A stretch of 64,000 nucleotides of DNA from Pseudaquidulcibacter sp041917055 (lineage in GTDB: Bacteria; Pseudomonadota; Alphaproteobacteria; Caulobacterales; Aquidulcibacteraceae). The stretch spans positions 1 to 64,000 of the forward strand of contig JAYRYJ010000007.1 of assembly GCA_041917055.1 (NCBI GenBank). Reading direction: 5' to 3'. The translations under genes and the position numbers were made by a program. Below the pieces are notes generated by a model. The model was not told the origin of the DNA and searched no databases. It saw nothing but the letters and a program-made list of their open reading frames with translations. Numbering within the stretch: the first letter of the stretch is position 1; every line of letters begins with the position of its first letter. This document shows, piece by piece, positions 1 to 8,268 of this stretch.

Positions 1-68
1 ACATCATTTTCATCAATCGAACCTTTAGCAGCAATCTGCATCAAACAATTTTTAAGCCCCAATACCAT
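1..68 (-). CDS. 5' end of an unidentified gene running off the left edge
   Basis: An ATG on the minus strand at 66-68 is preceded by a good ribosome binding site (AGGGGTGAT, about 71-79). It opens a frame with no stop for 22 codons to the window edge, beginning MVLGLKNCLMQIAAKG. It is transcribed in the same direction as the alcohol dehydrogenase gene on its right, so it could be the next gene of that unit. Too little is visible to name a family, and a chance short open frame cannot be excluded. Confidence 0.4.
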   Translation of the reverse strand, partial: MVLGLKNCLMQIAAKGSIDEND

Positions 69-148
69 TTATCACCCCTGATTTTTGGGTAAATATAAAC
101 GATTATTGAGAATATTTGGTTAAAGCGCTATTGGAAACGGGAAATAGC

Positions 149-1300
149 CTAGCCTTTTATCGCTTTCTCAAATAATGGCGTGACATTTTCAATGGTCAAA
201 GCAATAGGGTTACCGCCTGCTGATGGATCAACAATTGCCATTTTTGCAAGTTCGGGGACGCCCTCCAAAGGAATGCCAATTTCGCCCAGAGTATGAGGAA
301 TTTCCAATTCGCGGCGCAAATCCAAAACCCAATTCAGGAATGCATCAAATGTTGCCTCAAGCCCTAAATAGGCGGCAAGTCGCGCAATGCGAGTTTCAAT
401 CGCTGAACGATTAAATTCCAATACATAAGGCATGACAATGGCATTGACCAAACCGTGATGGGCATCATAAATTGCGCCAATTGGGTGCGCCATTGCATGC
501 ATTCCACCCAAAGCTTTTTGGAATGCAGTCGCACCCATCATGGCGGCGGCCATCATATTGGCGCGAGCCACAATATTTGTGCCGTTTTTGGTGGCCTCAA
601 CAAGATTCTCTTTGACAAGGCGTGTGCCTTCAATTGCAATACCATCAGCCTGCGGGTGAAAGAAAGGGCCGCAATAGGCTTCAAGAAGGTGTGACAGCGC
701 ATCCATTCCCGTTGCCGCTGTAACTTTGGGCGGAAGGCCGATTGTTAATTCAGGGTCACACAAAGTGATTGTTGGCATAATTTTCGGGTGGAAAATGATT
801 TTTTTGGTATGATTGGAAACATCGGTAATGACACCTGCGCGCCCAACTTCTGAACCTGTACCCGAAGTTGTCGGGACGGCAATAATAGGCGCAATGCCAT
901 TAACATCAGCGCGTGTGAACCAGTCGCCAATATCTTCAAAATCCCATAATGGGCGGGTTTGCCCGCTCATGAAAGCAATCACTTTACCAACATCAAGCGC
1001 CGAGCCACCACCAAAAGCAATGACCCCATCATGATTGCCCGCTTTAAATGCAGCAACGCCCGCGTCAACATTTTCACCGACCGGATTGGGGCGAACTTCG
1101 GAATAAATTCCCGCATTCAAACCCGAAGATTTCAAAGCTGCCAAAGCATTTTGCACCATTGGCAAATTAACAAGGCCATTGTCTGTAACAATCAATGGTG
1201 CATTCATACCGATTGCTTTGCAATGATCCGCGAGTTCATTTATGCGGCCCGCACCAAATTTAACGGCAGTAGGGTAATTCCAATTTCCAACTAGGTTCAT
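149..1300 (-). CDS. iron-containing alcohol dehydrogenase
   Basis: 383 residues, the normal length for group III Fe-dependent alcohol dehydrogenases, which interconvert alcohols and aldehydes with NAD(P)H in the cytoplasm. The N-terminal dinucleotide-binding half carries GGGSALDVGK and PTTSGTGSEV. The C-terminal helical half carries metal-ligand histidines in MDALSHLLEAY, GGMHAMAHPIGA and YDAHHGLVNA. It lies downstream of an aldehyde dehydrogenase gene read in the same direction, with 264 bases between them filled by a palindromic mosaic repeat. The pair could oxidise an alcohol to a carboxylic acid. The substrate cannot be read from the sequence. Confidence 0.92.
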   Translation of the reverse strand: MNLVGNWNYPTAVKFGAGRINELADHCKAIGMNAPLIVTDNGLVNLPMVQNALAALKSSGLNAGIYSEVRPNPVGENVDAGVAAFKAGNHDGVIAFGGGSALDVGKVIAFMSGQTRPLWDFEDIGDWFTRADVNGIAPIIAVPTTSGTGSEVGRAGVITDVSNHTKKIIFHPKIMPTITLCDPELTIGLPPKVTAATGMDALSHLLEAYCGPFFHPQADGIAIEGTRLVKENLVEATKNGTNIVARANMMAAAMMGATAFQKALGGMHAMAHPIGAIYDAHHGLVNAIVMPYVLEFNRSAIETRIARLAAYLGLEATFDAFLNWVLDLRRELEIPHTLGEIGIPLEGVPELAKMAIVDPSAGGNPIALTIENVTPLFEKAIKG

Positions 1301-1318
1301 AACATTTATCCATTCAAT

Positions 1319-1560
1319 CTCCTCCCCTCAAAGGAGGGGAGGTGTCGCCAAAGGCGACAGAGGGGTTTTGCGATTTCCTTAGAAATCGCCTTGCCGAAAG
1401 GCAAGCCCTCGGCCTATTTCGCATTCGCGAACGGTTTCATTGAAACCGCCCACCCTTCAGTCGCTTTGCGACAATTTTTTTGCTAAAATTAGTCCCCCGG
1501 ACTAATTCCTTCACGCAAAAAATCCCTCAAGGGAAGCAGATACCGCAAGCGGTGGCGGAT
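1319..1560. repeat. GC-rich palindromic mosaic element A
   Basis: This intergenic segment is made of short hairpins in series: CCTCCCCTC..GAGGGGAGG at its left end, GTCGCC-AAA-GGCGAC, GCCTTGCC-GAAA-GGCAAGCC and CGCAAGCGGTGGCGG near the right end. Its composition is more GC-rich than the flanking genes. It belongs with the similar segments at 13064-13219, 13741-13947 and 15708-15899 and encodes no protein that I can support. Confidence 0.6.
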
Positions 1561-1564
1561 TAAA

Positions 1565-2950
1565 TTAAATACTCCGCAAATGATATGATTTAGGTCTTGT
1601 CAGCATTTCATAACCAATGCGTGACAGGGTTGCACCGCGTCCGGTATCTTTCACGCCGGTCCAGGCAAGGGCGGGGTCAAGATAATCGCATCTATTCATA
1701 TAGACGGTTCCGGTTTCAATTTGCGAGCCAATGCGCTTTGCGGCGTCTTTATCCATGGTCCAGATTGAAGCGGTGAGGCCATAATCGGAATCATTCATTA
1801 AACGAATTGCCTCTTCTTCATTCTTAACCTTCATAATACCAACCACGGGGCCGAAACTTTCTTCGCGCATTACTTGCATATTATGGTTCACGTCGACCAA
1901 GACTTGCGGGGCAAGATAAGTGCCATGACCCGGGTCGGCCTTGAACTTTGAAGTGTCAATTAAAGTGCGTGCACCGCCTTCAACCGCCTCGGCGATTTGT
2001 GCGCGAACAATATTTGCAGTTTTTGCCTGCGCCATCGGGCCTAAAGTCGTGGCTTCATCCAATGGATTGCCAAGCACATATTGGCTTGTTAAAGCCTGAA
2101 AACCGTCAACAAAATCATCATAAACAGCTTCATCGACATAAATTCTTTCAATGCCGCAACAGCATTGACCGGAATTGTAAAAAGCCCCATCGACAAGGTT
2201 TTCAATCGCATGTTCAAGTTTGGCATCCGCGCGAACATATGCTGGGTCTTTGCCGCCTAATTCAAGGCCGATATTGGTGAAAGTGCCTGCGCCTGCGCGT
2301 TCAATAATCTGTCCTGCGCTGGTTGAACCAGTGAAACAAACTAAATCGACAAGACCCGAAGAAATAATGCGGCCTGTATCATCGTGTGAAAGTGAAAGGG
2401 TTTGGAAAAGACCCTTGGGAAGGCCGGTTTTGTCAAATGCCTGTTGGAATCTGTCGCCAACTAAAATGGTTTGCGCGGCATGTTTCAAAATCACGGCATT
2501 GCCGGCAATAAGCGCGGGAATAATGGAATTTACCGCGGTCAAATATGGATAATTCCATGGTGCAATAGTGAAAACAATGCCCAAAGGCGCGCGCTCAATA
2601 TAGCGCTCAATACCGATCATTTCGTCGGGGGGCGTAACAGGCGATAGAAAATCAAGCGCATATTTCGACATAAAATCAACGCGCGCATTCATTGGCCCAA
2701 ATTCGCCGCCATATCGTATGGGGCGCCCCATTTGCCACGCAATTTCGGGAACCATATCGGACGCCATAGACAACATCGCGTCTTTAAATTCGTAAACGAT
2801 TTTTGCGCGCGTCGCGACATCAACGCGCGCCCATTCTTTTTGTGCGGCCCGCGCGCGCGCAATTGCTGCATCAATCTCAGCAGCGGGAAGAGTAGGGCGG
2901 CGATCATAAATCGAACCATCAATCGGTGAAGTACAAATAATTTCGGACAT
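1565..2950 (-). CDS. NAD(P)-dependent aldehyde dehydrogenase
   Basis: 461 residues, an aldehyde dehydrogenase superfamily enzyme that oxidises an aldehyde to the acid in the cytoplasm. Visible motifs in order are the cofactor-binding APWNYPY, the FTGSTSAGQ loop, the general-base glutamate in LELGGKD, and the catalytic cysteine in NSGQCCCG. A further EESFGPVVG motif lies toward the C-terminus. It resembles the succinate-semialdehyde / aliphatic aldehyde branch, but the substrate is not determined. The gene starts with ATG after an AGGAGT-like ribosome binding site. It is followed by an iron alcohol dehydrogenase gene on the same strand. Confidence 0.92.
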   Translation of the reverse strand: MSEIICTSPIDGSIYDRRPTLPAAEIDAAIARARAAQKEWARVDVATRAKIVYEFKDAMLSMASDMVPEIAWQMGRPIRYGGEFGPMNARVDFMSKYALDFLSPVTPPDEMIGIERYIERAPLGIVFTIAPWNYPYLTAVNSIIPALIAGNAVILKHAAQTILVGDRFQQAFDKTGLPKGLFQTLSLSHDDTGRIISSGLVDLVCFTGSTSAGQIIERAGAGTFTNIGLELGGKDPAYVRADAKLEHAIENLVDGAFYNSGQCCCGIERIYVDEAVYDDFVDGFQALTSQYVLGNPLDEATTLGPMAQAKTANIVRAQIAEAVEGGARTLIDTSKFKADPGHGTYLAPQVLVDVNHNMQVMREESFGPVVGIMKVKNEEEAIRLMNDSDYGLTASIWTMDKDAAKRIGSQIETGTVYMNRCDYLDPALAWTGVKDTGRGATLSRIGYEMLTRPKSYHLRSI

Positions 2951-3071
2951 GGGGACTCCTATATAGGTTTGTTATAACAAACCAAACCCAGTTTCAAACA
3001 AAAAATTCGGACATCAGAAATTTTGGCCACTACTTATCCAACAATAATATGAGTGTGTCATATTTACAGAA

Positions 3072-3099
3072 TTGACGTCACAAATTTTGTTGATATTTT
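3072..3099 (+). promoter_or_regulatory. candidate sigma70 promoter for the toxin-antitoxin pair
   Basis: TTGACG at 3072-3077 and TATTTT at 3094-3099 are separated by 16 bases and lie upstream of the antitoxin ATG at 3128. A second overlapping candidate, TTGATA 3090-3095 and TATAGA 3114-3119 with an 18-base spacer, would give a nearly leaderless message. No clear Shine-Dalgarno sequence precedes the ATG, which fits a short or absent leader. Confidence 0.4.
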
Positions 3100-3127
3100 C
3101 TAAACCATAGCAATATAGAAATACATA

Positions 3128-3700
3128 ATGGGAAAAGCATACTTTAACGATAGAAGAGCCGGCCAAGTCGTTGCCTACTTTGCGCTTAAAAATGACAATA
3201 AGTGCATTAATTACATGAAAGTTGTGAAACTGGTTTATTTAGCTGACCGCGAAAGTATCGCGCGATTTGGCGCGCCTATTCTAGATGATGACGTTAGGTA
3301 TTCTATGCCGCATGGTCCTGTAAACTCTTATACAAAAGACTTTCTTAGCGGTGACGTTGAAACTGAGGGAACCGAATGGGCAACTTACGTTTCAGATAAA
3401 GAAAATCACGAGCTAAGTGCAATTTGTGACGAAAATGACGAATTTGATGAGCTAAGTCCTGCGGACAAAGTCTGCCTTGATGCAGTATGGGATAAATTTG
3501 GTCATATGAGCGGTTGGCAACTTAGAAACTGGACGCACGATTCCAAGAATATTCCTGAATGGGAAGACCCTAATGGTGGTGCGACTTTGATACCTTTAGA
3601 AAGGATTATGAGGATTTGCGCTGTTGAAAACAGTTCTTCACAAGCTGAAGAATTGCAAAGCCTTCAAATTGCCCATTTGAAACTACTTAAGATGGCGTAA
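3128..3700 (+). CDS. Panacea-domain (DUF4065, SocA-like) antitoxin
   Basis: 190 residues. The N-terminal part (KVVKLVYLADRESIARFGAPI, then DDVRYSMPHGPVNSYTKDF) has the pattern of the Panacea / DUF4065 domain. This is the SocA-like fold used by many antitoxins to neutralise unrelated toxins. The C-terminal half has the SGWQLRNWTHDSKNIPEW segment typical of the family. It is followed after 7 bases by a small gene of toxin size, the usual antitoxin-first order. What is seen is the domain pattern and gene pairing; neutralisation of the partner is inference. Confidence 0.75.
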   Translation: MGKAYFNDRRAGQVVAYFALKNDNKCINYMKVVKLVYLADRESIARFGAPILDDDVRYSMPHGPVNSYTKDFLSGDVETEGTEWATYVSDKENHELSAICDENDEFDELSPADKVCLDAVWDKFGHMSGWQLRNWTHDSKNIPEWEDPNGGATLIPLERIMRICAVENSSSQAEELQSLQIAHLKLLKMA

Positions 3701-3707
3701 AATTTGA

Positions 3708-4100
3708 ATGGCTGTTTTAAAGCGCGGTACGTTTCTCTTTGTTTCTGGGACATTTCACGAGCCTGAAAAGAAACACCTTCATATTGTGATTACCAATCCG
3801 TGTAAGGAAAATAACCAATTAATAGTTCCGATTTCGACGTGGAAGAATTCGTTAAATGACGATACATGCTTTATTGATCCTTTTGAACATGAATTTGTTA
3901 AAGTCAGATCTTTCGTAAATTATCAATTTGCAAAAATACTGCCCAGTACTAGTTTAATAAACGGAATCAAAAGCGGAGAATTGGAAATGCGAGACGACAT
4001 TAATCCCAATTCATTTCTACGCATTAGAAATGGGTTTGCCAAGTCCATAAGAGTAAAGTCGAAAATTCTAAAATATTATCAAGCTAACTCCGGCAATTGA
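3708..4100 (+). CDS. putative toxin partner of the Panacea antitoxin, PemK/MazF-like
   Basis: 130 residues, basic and beta-rich in appearance. The pattern KKHLHIVITNPC, then LIVPIST, DDTCFIDPFEHEFVKVRSFVNYQFAKI, resembles small PemK/MazF-fold proteins found next to DUF4065 genes, which in known cases cleave RNA. It begins 7 bases after the antitoxin stop codon with only a weak ribosome binding site, as expected for a toxin translated less than its antitoxin. The fold assignment is by pattern only, so another toxin family is possible. Confidence 0.5.
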   Translation: MAVLKRGTFLFVSGTFHEPEKKHLHIVITNPCKENNQLIVPISTWKNSLNDDTCFIDPFEHEFVKVRSFVNYQFAKILPSTSLINGIKSGELEMRDDINPNSFLRIRNGFAKSIRVKSKILKYYQANSGN

Positions 4101-4103
4101 CCC

Positions 4104-4478
4104 TTATTTCGGCTGCCAAAGTTCAATTTTATGGCCTTCTGGGTCCAAAATATGGGCAAATTTTCCGTGATCATTTTCCAAATCCAGCCACAGAATTTCT
4201 ATATTATTAGCTTTGAATTTTTCAATAAAATACGCAATATCATCAACGCAAAAATTGAGCATGAAATCCTTTTTGGAAGGTTCAAGATACGGCGAATCTG
4301 TGCTCATCATTGAAAAGACTTGATTGGAATTTTCAATTTTTGCTTGTTCCTTTGGGTCGAAGACAGTGAATAAATAATCGGGATGAAAATCAATGCCGAG
4401 ATTTTCAAGATACCATTCGCGCAGTGCCTTTGGGTCATTGGCGCGAAAAAACACGCCCAAACCAACAACTTTTCCCAT
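4104..4478 (-). CDS. VOC-family (glyoxalase-like) protein
   Basis: 124 residues from the ATG at 4476-4478, chosen because GGGGGGAAAT lies directly upstream; a TTG four codons earlier overlaps that ribosome binding site. The protein has one vicinal oxygen chelate unit: VVGLGVFFRANDPKALREWYLENLG at the start and the metal-ligand type ending LDPEGHKIELWQP. Such proteins include glyoxalases, dioxygenases and resistance proteins, and no activity can be assigned. It converges with the toxin gene, leaving 3 bases between the stops. Confidence 0.8.
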   Translation of the reverse strand: MGKVVGLGVFFRANDPKALREWYLENLGIDFHPDYLFTVFDPKEQAKIENSNQVFSMMSTDSPYLEPSKKDFMLNFCVDDIAYFIEKFKANNIEILWLDLENDHGKFAHILDPEGHKIELWQPK

Positions 4479-4539
4479 ATTTCCCCCCAATATTGCATTT
4501 ATATTGAACCAAGATTAGACCGAAACCGTATAGTGTCAA

Positions 4540-5964
4540 ATGGAAAATAGCCCCCCGATAATTGTTTGGTTTCGCAATGATTTGCGTTTATCTGATCATG
4601 CAGCATTGTGTCACGCGGTAAAATCAAGCGCGCCAATAATTCCAGTTTTTATTTATGACAAAGATGTCATGGGGCAATGGAGCTATGGCAGCGCGCAGAA
4701 ATATTGGCTTCATCATTCCTTGAAATCTTTAAACTCTGATTTGGAAAGCCACGGCGCGGGCATAATTCTAAGGCGCGGTGATACAATAATAAACCTATTG
4801 CAGATCGCAAAAGTGACAGGCGCAAAACAGATTTTCGCCCTTAGGAATTATGAACCTTGGGCCGCACAGCTTGAAACCACTTTGCGTGATGCAGCGATTT
4901 CGGATGGTATGGAATTTAAAAGATTTTCGGGAAATTGTCTCATTGAACCCGAAAATATCAAAAACCAATCGGGCGCGCATTTTCAGGTCTTTACGCCGTT
5001 TTTCAAGACCCTTTTCAATTCAGAAATTCGGAAACCAATTGCAAAACCGCGAAAAATCGAAACCATTACAGTGGGAAGTGAAAATCTAGACGATTGGCGA
5101 TTATTACCCACAAAACCCGATTGGTCGGGCGGTTTCACTAGTGAAATCGGGGAAAAAGCGGCGCAAAAACGCCTTGATGACTTCCTTAATGGGCCGATTA
5201 AAAACTATGGCGCGGCACGCGATTTCCCCGCAATAAATGCCACTTCAAAACTCGCGCCACATTTGCGCTTTGGCGAAATAAGCCCGGCTCAGATTTGGTG
5301 GAAAGTTTTTGAAATTGCAAATAATAATCCGCAAGGCGATTATTATAAATTCCTATCCGAACTAGGTTGGCGCGAATTTTCAAACCATCTATTAATTCAT
5401 TATCCAAATATGCCGCACTCGCCTATAAAAGCGCAATTCGCGGATATGCCTTGGCGCGACGATAGGGCGGGACTTAAAGCATGGCAAAAAGGGCAGACTG
5501 GCTTCCCGATAATTGACGCCGGAATGCGGGAATTATGGGCCACGGGCTATATGCATAATAGAGTGCGCATGATTGTGGCGTCTTTTTTGGTCAAGCATTT
5601 GCTTATTGATTGGCGCGAAGGGGCGGGTTGGTTTTGGGACACGCTTTTGGATGGTGATTTGGCAAATAATTCGGCATCATGGCAATGGGTGGCGGGTTCC
5701 GGCATGGATGCAGCACCATATTTCAGGATTTTCAACCCCGTAACACAAAGCCAAAAATTTGACGAAAACGGTGAATATATAAGAAAATGGGTTCCCGAAT
5801 TATCGCGCCTTTCAAATGAGCAAATCCGCGCGCCATTTGAACTAAGTGTTTGGGAATTAAAAGCCGCAGATGTGGTCTTGGGGCAAAATTACCCGCTGCC
5901 GATTATTGATTTGAAAATGGGTCGCGAACGCGCCCTTGCGGCACTTCAGGAACTGAAGTCCTAA
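4540..5964 (+). CDS. phrB: deoxyribodipyrimidine photolyase
   Basis: 474 residues, full length for a class I CPD photolyase that repairs UV-induced pyrimidine dimers using blue light. Residues 1 to about 170 form the antenna-binding alpha/beta domain, starting IIVWFRNDLRLSDHAAL. The FAD-binding helical domain follows, with GWREFSNHLLIHYP and the ASWQWVAGSGMDAAPYFRIFNP core near the C-terminus. The ATG at 4540 is in a short gap from the divergent VOC gene. The 3' end overlaps the stop of the convergent arsR-type gene by 4 bases. Cryptochrome-like function is possible but less likely. Confidence 0.93.
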   Translation: MENSPPIIVWFRNDLRLSDHAALCHAVKSSAPIIPVFIYDKDVMGQWSYGSAQKYWLHHSLKSLNSDLESHGAGIILRRGDTIINLLQIAKVTGAKQIFALRNYEPWAAQLETTLRDAAISDGMEFKRFSGNCLIEPENIKNQSGAHFQVFTPFFKTLFNSEIRKPIAKPRKIETITVGSENLDDWRLLPTKPDWSGGFTSEIGEKAAQKRLDDFLNGPIKNYGAARDFPAINATSKLAPHLRFGEISPAQIWWKVFEIANNNPQGDYYKFLSELGWREFSNHLLIHYPNMPHSPIKAQFADMPWRDDRAGLKAWQKGQTGFPIIDAGMRELWATGYMHNRVRMIVASFLVKHLLIDWREGAGWFWDTLLDGDLANNSASWQWVAGSGMDAAPYFRIFNPVTQSQKFDENGEYIRKWVPELSRLSNEQIRAPFELSVWELKAADVVLGQNYPLPIIDLKMGRERALAALQELKS

Positions 5965-6293
5965 CACTCACCGCCATCAATAGCGCATTTTTCGCAGAAT
6001 ATTTGATAGAGCGTGCCGATTACTGCGCGAACTTCGTCTGAGGCCAAGGAATAAAATACGCTTTGTGCGTCGCGGCGCGTATTTACAAGGCGTTCACGGC
6101 GCAAAATTGTCAAATGTTGCGATAAAGCCGATTGCGATAATGGGAAATTTTCCAAAAGGCTTGAAACCGATCTTTCACCCTCAATCAATTGGCAAAGAAT
6201 CATAAGGCGGGTTTCATTTGCCATAGATTTCAATAGATTGGTGGCATCAGCAGCATTTTGTTGCATTTGCTCAAAGCTCATATTCGGGTGCAT
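5961..6293 (-). CDS. ArsR-family persulfide-sensing regulator (SqrR/BigR/sHdrR type)
   Basis: 110 residues with the winged-helix segment LSQSALSQHLTILRRERLV and wing YSLASDEVR. The ATG at 6291-6293 is preferred over one two codons earlier because AAAAGG lies at the right distance. Cys34 (MILCQLIEGE) and Cys100 (YQIFC) are 66 residues apart, the same spacing as the reactive pair of the sulfide-responsive repressor SqrR. Cys103 and Cys110 are extra. It is the last gene of the sHdr block, so it is the likely repressor (sHdrR-like) that leaves DNA when its cysteines form a polysulfide bridge. That regulatory role is inference from family and position. Confidence 0.85.
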   Translation of the reverse strand: MHPNMSFEQMQQNAADATNLLKSMANETRLMILCQLIEGERSVSSLLENFPLSQSALSQHLTILRRERLVNTRRDAQSVFYSLASDEVRAVIGTLYQIFCEKCAIDGGEC

Positions 6294-6356
6294 AATCATA
6301 GCCTTTTAAGAATCTTTCTCAATAATAACCGCAATGCCTTTATTTTCATTTAATAA

Positions 6357-6375
6357 ATATTGCAATTGCGAATAT
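6357..6375. promoter_or_regulatory. near-palindrome upstream of the arsR-type gene
   Basis: A 19-base AT-rich sequence reads ATATT-GCAATTGC-G-AATAT, in which the outer ATATT/AATAT arms and the inner GCAATTGC are each self-complementary. It lies about 64 bases upstream of the regulator start, a position suited to an autoregulatory operator. Binding is inference. Confidence 0.3.
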
Positions 6376-6380
6376 AAGAA

Positions 6381-6438
6381 AACGCACCAATTCGTCGCAC
6401 CTGTGCAATTAGTCACAGAAGCACCGAATTGATGCGTT
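6381..6438 (-). terminator. nested stem-loop between lbpA and the arsR-type gene
   Basis: The arms 6381-6394 and 6425-6438 are complementary over 14 bases with one mismatch. They enclose a second short stem, CTGTG with CACAG around an 8-base loop. It starts 19 bases downstream of the lbpA stop codon in the direction of transcription and has no clean T-run. It could be a weak terminator, an attenuator lowering regulator expression, or a message-stabilising end. Confidence 0.35.
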
Positions 6439-6457
6439 ATATAGATTCTTGACGCTT

Positions 6458-6898
6458 TTATGCGCAACCAGCGAAACCGTCAGCTGCCATTTTTGCTTCA
6501 TATTTTGGGCCGACATCTGTGCCAGGGGTCAAAGTTGCTTTGGCTTCGGCCCAATTGTCAGGGTTTAATAAAACCATCCAGCCGTCATTATACGGATCGG
6601 CATTGGCAATGTTTGGTTTTGCGACCAATGCGTCGTTAATCGCTGCAACTTCACCTGCGGCCACTGATTTAGCAGGGCCAACCCATTTACCGCTCTCAAT
6701 AGTTGCGCATGATTTGCCGCTTTCAACTTTTCGCCCTGCCTTTTTCGGGGTGAAAGCCACAATTTCGCCCGCCAAAGCGGTTGCAACCGTTGTCATACCA
6801 AGTTTTACAGTGCCGTCACCGACTTCACGAAACCAGATGTGATTGTCCACGTCATATAAAAGATCGTCAGGTAATTCACAGCCACGCACATTTGCCAT
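6458..6898 (-). CDS. lbpA: lipoate-binding protein of the sHdr pathway (GcvH-like)
   Basis: 146 residues, a GcvH-like swinging-arm protein. The lipoyl lysine is Lys71 in the motif ESGKWVG; housekeeping GcvH has ESVKA-type sequence there, and the GKWVG form marks LbpA. It carries sulfur intermediates to the Hdr-like complex on its lipoyl group during oxidation to sulfite. Cys7 and a C-terminal Cys are also present. The ATG follows AAGGAAATC, and the gene starts 14 bases after the preceding small gene. The lipoyl group is expected to be made by the sLpl, LipS1, LipT and LipS2 proteins encoded further upstream in the block. Confidence 0.93.
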   Translation of the reverse strand: MANVRGCELPDDLLYDVDNHIWFREVGDGTVKLGMTTVATALAGEIVAFTPKKAGRKVESGKSCATIESGKWVGPAKSVAAGEVAAINDALVAKPNIANADPYNDGWMVLLNPDNWAEAKATLTPGTDVGPKYEAKMAADGFAGCA

Positions 6899-6912
6899 TT
6901 TTGATTTCCTTC

Positions 6913-7329
6913 TTACAGTTTTTCATTCAATCTAAGCGGTTTTGAGGCACAACAAAACTCACCCAATTTAGAATTTTCGAATTTCCCAATTATGAACAAA
7001 TTCAAATGTTTCGCAATGCGACCTAATCGCGCGATTATTATTTGATTCTTTTCATTTTCACCATTGGCGGCAATTTGATTATGGGCGAAAGCTGCCTCGC
7101 GGCAAGTCTCGCGGCACGCATTGAAAGACGGGTCGCCCACACTTGCCTGTCTTTGAAGTGCCAATAAGCGAAAACCTTCATAGGTTTCATTACTTGGCGT
7201 CTTGTCATTAACCACAAGCCAATTTTCCATGATTTCTTCGCATAATTGAATGATATATTGCGCGCGCGCCAATTGGCTTTCGCCAATTGGTGATTCAAGC
7301 GCCGCGCTTATTTCATTCAGGCTTCTCAT
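6913..7329 (-). CDS. uncharacterised small protein between hdrB2 and lbpA
   Basis: 138 residues, family not recognised. Its ATG overlaps the hdrB2 stop in an ATGA arrangement, and lbpA begins 14 bases after its own stop, so it is translationally coupled into the operon. It is probably mostly helical and soluble, with no signal peptide or membrane segment. Cysteines occur as single residues (QLCEEI), as a C-x3-C pair (NACRETCREAAF) and as an adjacent pair near the C-terminus (GEFCCASKP). Those cysteines would suit metal or persulfide chemistry, but no function can be assigned from sequence. Confidence 0.75.
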   Translation of the reverse strand: MRSLNEISAALESPIGESQLARAQYIIQLCEEIMENWLVVNDKTPSNETYEGFRLLALQRQASVGDPSFNACRETCREAAFAHNQIAANGENEKNQIIIARLGRIAKHLNLFIIGKFENSKLGEFCCASKPLRLNEKL

Positions 7330-8255
7330 CTAAATCCTTTAGATTTCAAAATTGTGGTCGCATCTGAAATATTTTCATGCAGACCCATTTTGCGCATAGA
7401 ATTGCCAAGTGCAAGCCCCAATAATTGTGTGAAATAAACAACTTTCACATTGGTTTTAATGCCATGAATTTTTTCGGCACGAATTTGGTGCATTTCAAGA
7501 CCCGCGTGGCAAGTCGGGCATTCGGTTGCAATCACTTCGGCCCCTGATTCTTCTGCGTCTTGAAGAATATTCAAAACCAATTTGGTTGAAGTGTCAGAAT
7601 CCGATAAAGTATGTGCCCCACCGCAACAAGCAGTTTTCAATGAAAATTCGACATTTTCAGCACCCGCCGCGCCCAATAAATCATCCATAAAATGTGGCGC
7701 AAAAGTTGATTCTGAACCTGGGCCCTTATCCTTTTCAGGATAAATATTGCGTGGGCGCGAATACATACAGCCGTAATAATTAGCGATTTTGAGGCCCTTG
7801 AGATTATTCTTGACGCGCGCCTTCAAACCATCTTCGCCGATAGAATTTTTAATCCAATCAAGTGCGTGAATGGTTTCAATCTCACCGGCCTTATATTCGG
7901 AATGGCCGGCTTTTTCGGAAAGCTGTTTAACGACTTTTTTGGAATGATCCTTATGCTCAAGGTCATATTCGGCTTTTTTGAGATTATGGTAACAACCATT
8001 GCACGGCGCCATAATGACATCATGCTTCATTTCATGCGCGGCAATCGCCATAACCCGTGAAGATAAATAGGTTTGAATTTCCGGATCGATGTTTTTTACT
8101 TCCATCGCGCCACAGCAATTCCAATTCTTCACTTCTTCAAGTTCAAGCCCCAAATCCTTGGCGATGGTTTTGGTGGAATGATTATAGGGCTGACCCGAAC
8201 CTTCGAGGGCACAGCCGGGGTAATAGGCAACTTTTTGATATTTCTTTGCTGTCAT
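7326..8255 (-). CDS. hdrB2: sHdrB2, CCG-domain subunit of the Hdr-like sulfur-oxidising complex
   Basis: 309 residues from the ATG at 8253-8255, chosen because AAGGGGTTGG precedes it and it lies 13 bases after the hdrC2 stop; a longer frame of 25 more residues has no ribosome binding site. Two CCG (cysteine-rich) domains are visible: NWNCCGAME with MAPCNGCYHNL upstream to downstream, and KTACCGGAH with ATECPTCHAG. In methanogen HdrB these motifs bind non-cubane [4Fe-4S] clusters where heterodisulfide is processed. In sHdr they are thought to act on LbpA-bound sulfur. The start YYPGCALEG is the first cysteine site. Confidence 0.93.
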   Translation of the reverse strand: MTAKKYQKVAYYPGCALEGSGQPYNHSTKTIAKDLGLELEEVKNWNCCGAMEVKNIDPEIQTYLSSRVMAIAAHEMKHDVIMAPCNGCYHNLKKAEYDLEHKDHSKKVVKQLSEKAGHSEYKAGEIETIHALDWIKNSIGEDGLKARVKNNLKGLKIANYYGCMYSRPRNIYPEKDKGPGSESTFAPHFMDDLLGAAGAENVEFSLKTACCGGAHTLSDSDTSTKLVLNILQDAEESGAEVIATECPTCHAGLEMHQIRAEKIHGIKTNVKVVYFTQLLGLALGNSMRKMGLHENISDATTILKSKGFR

Positions 8256-8268
8256 TTCCAACCCCTTA

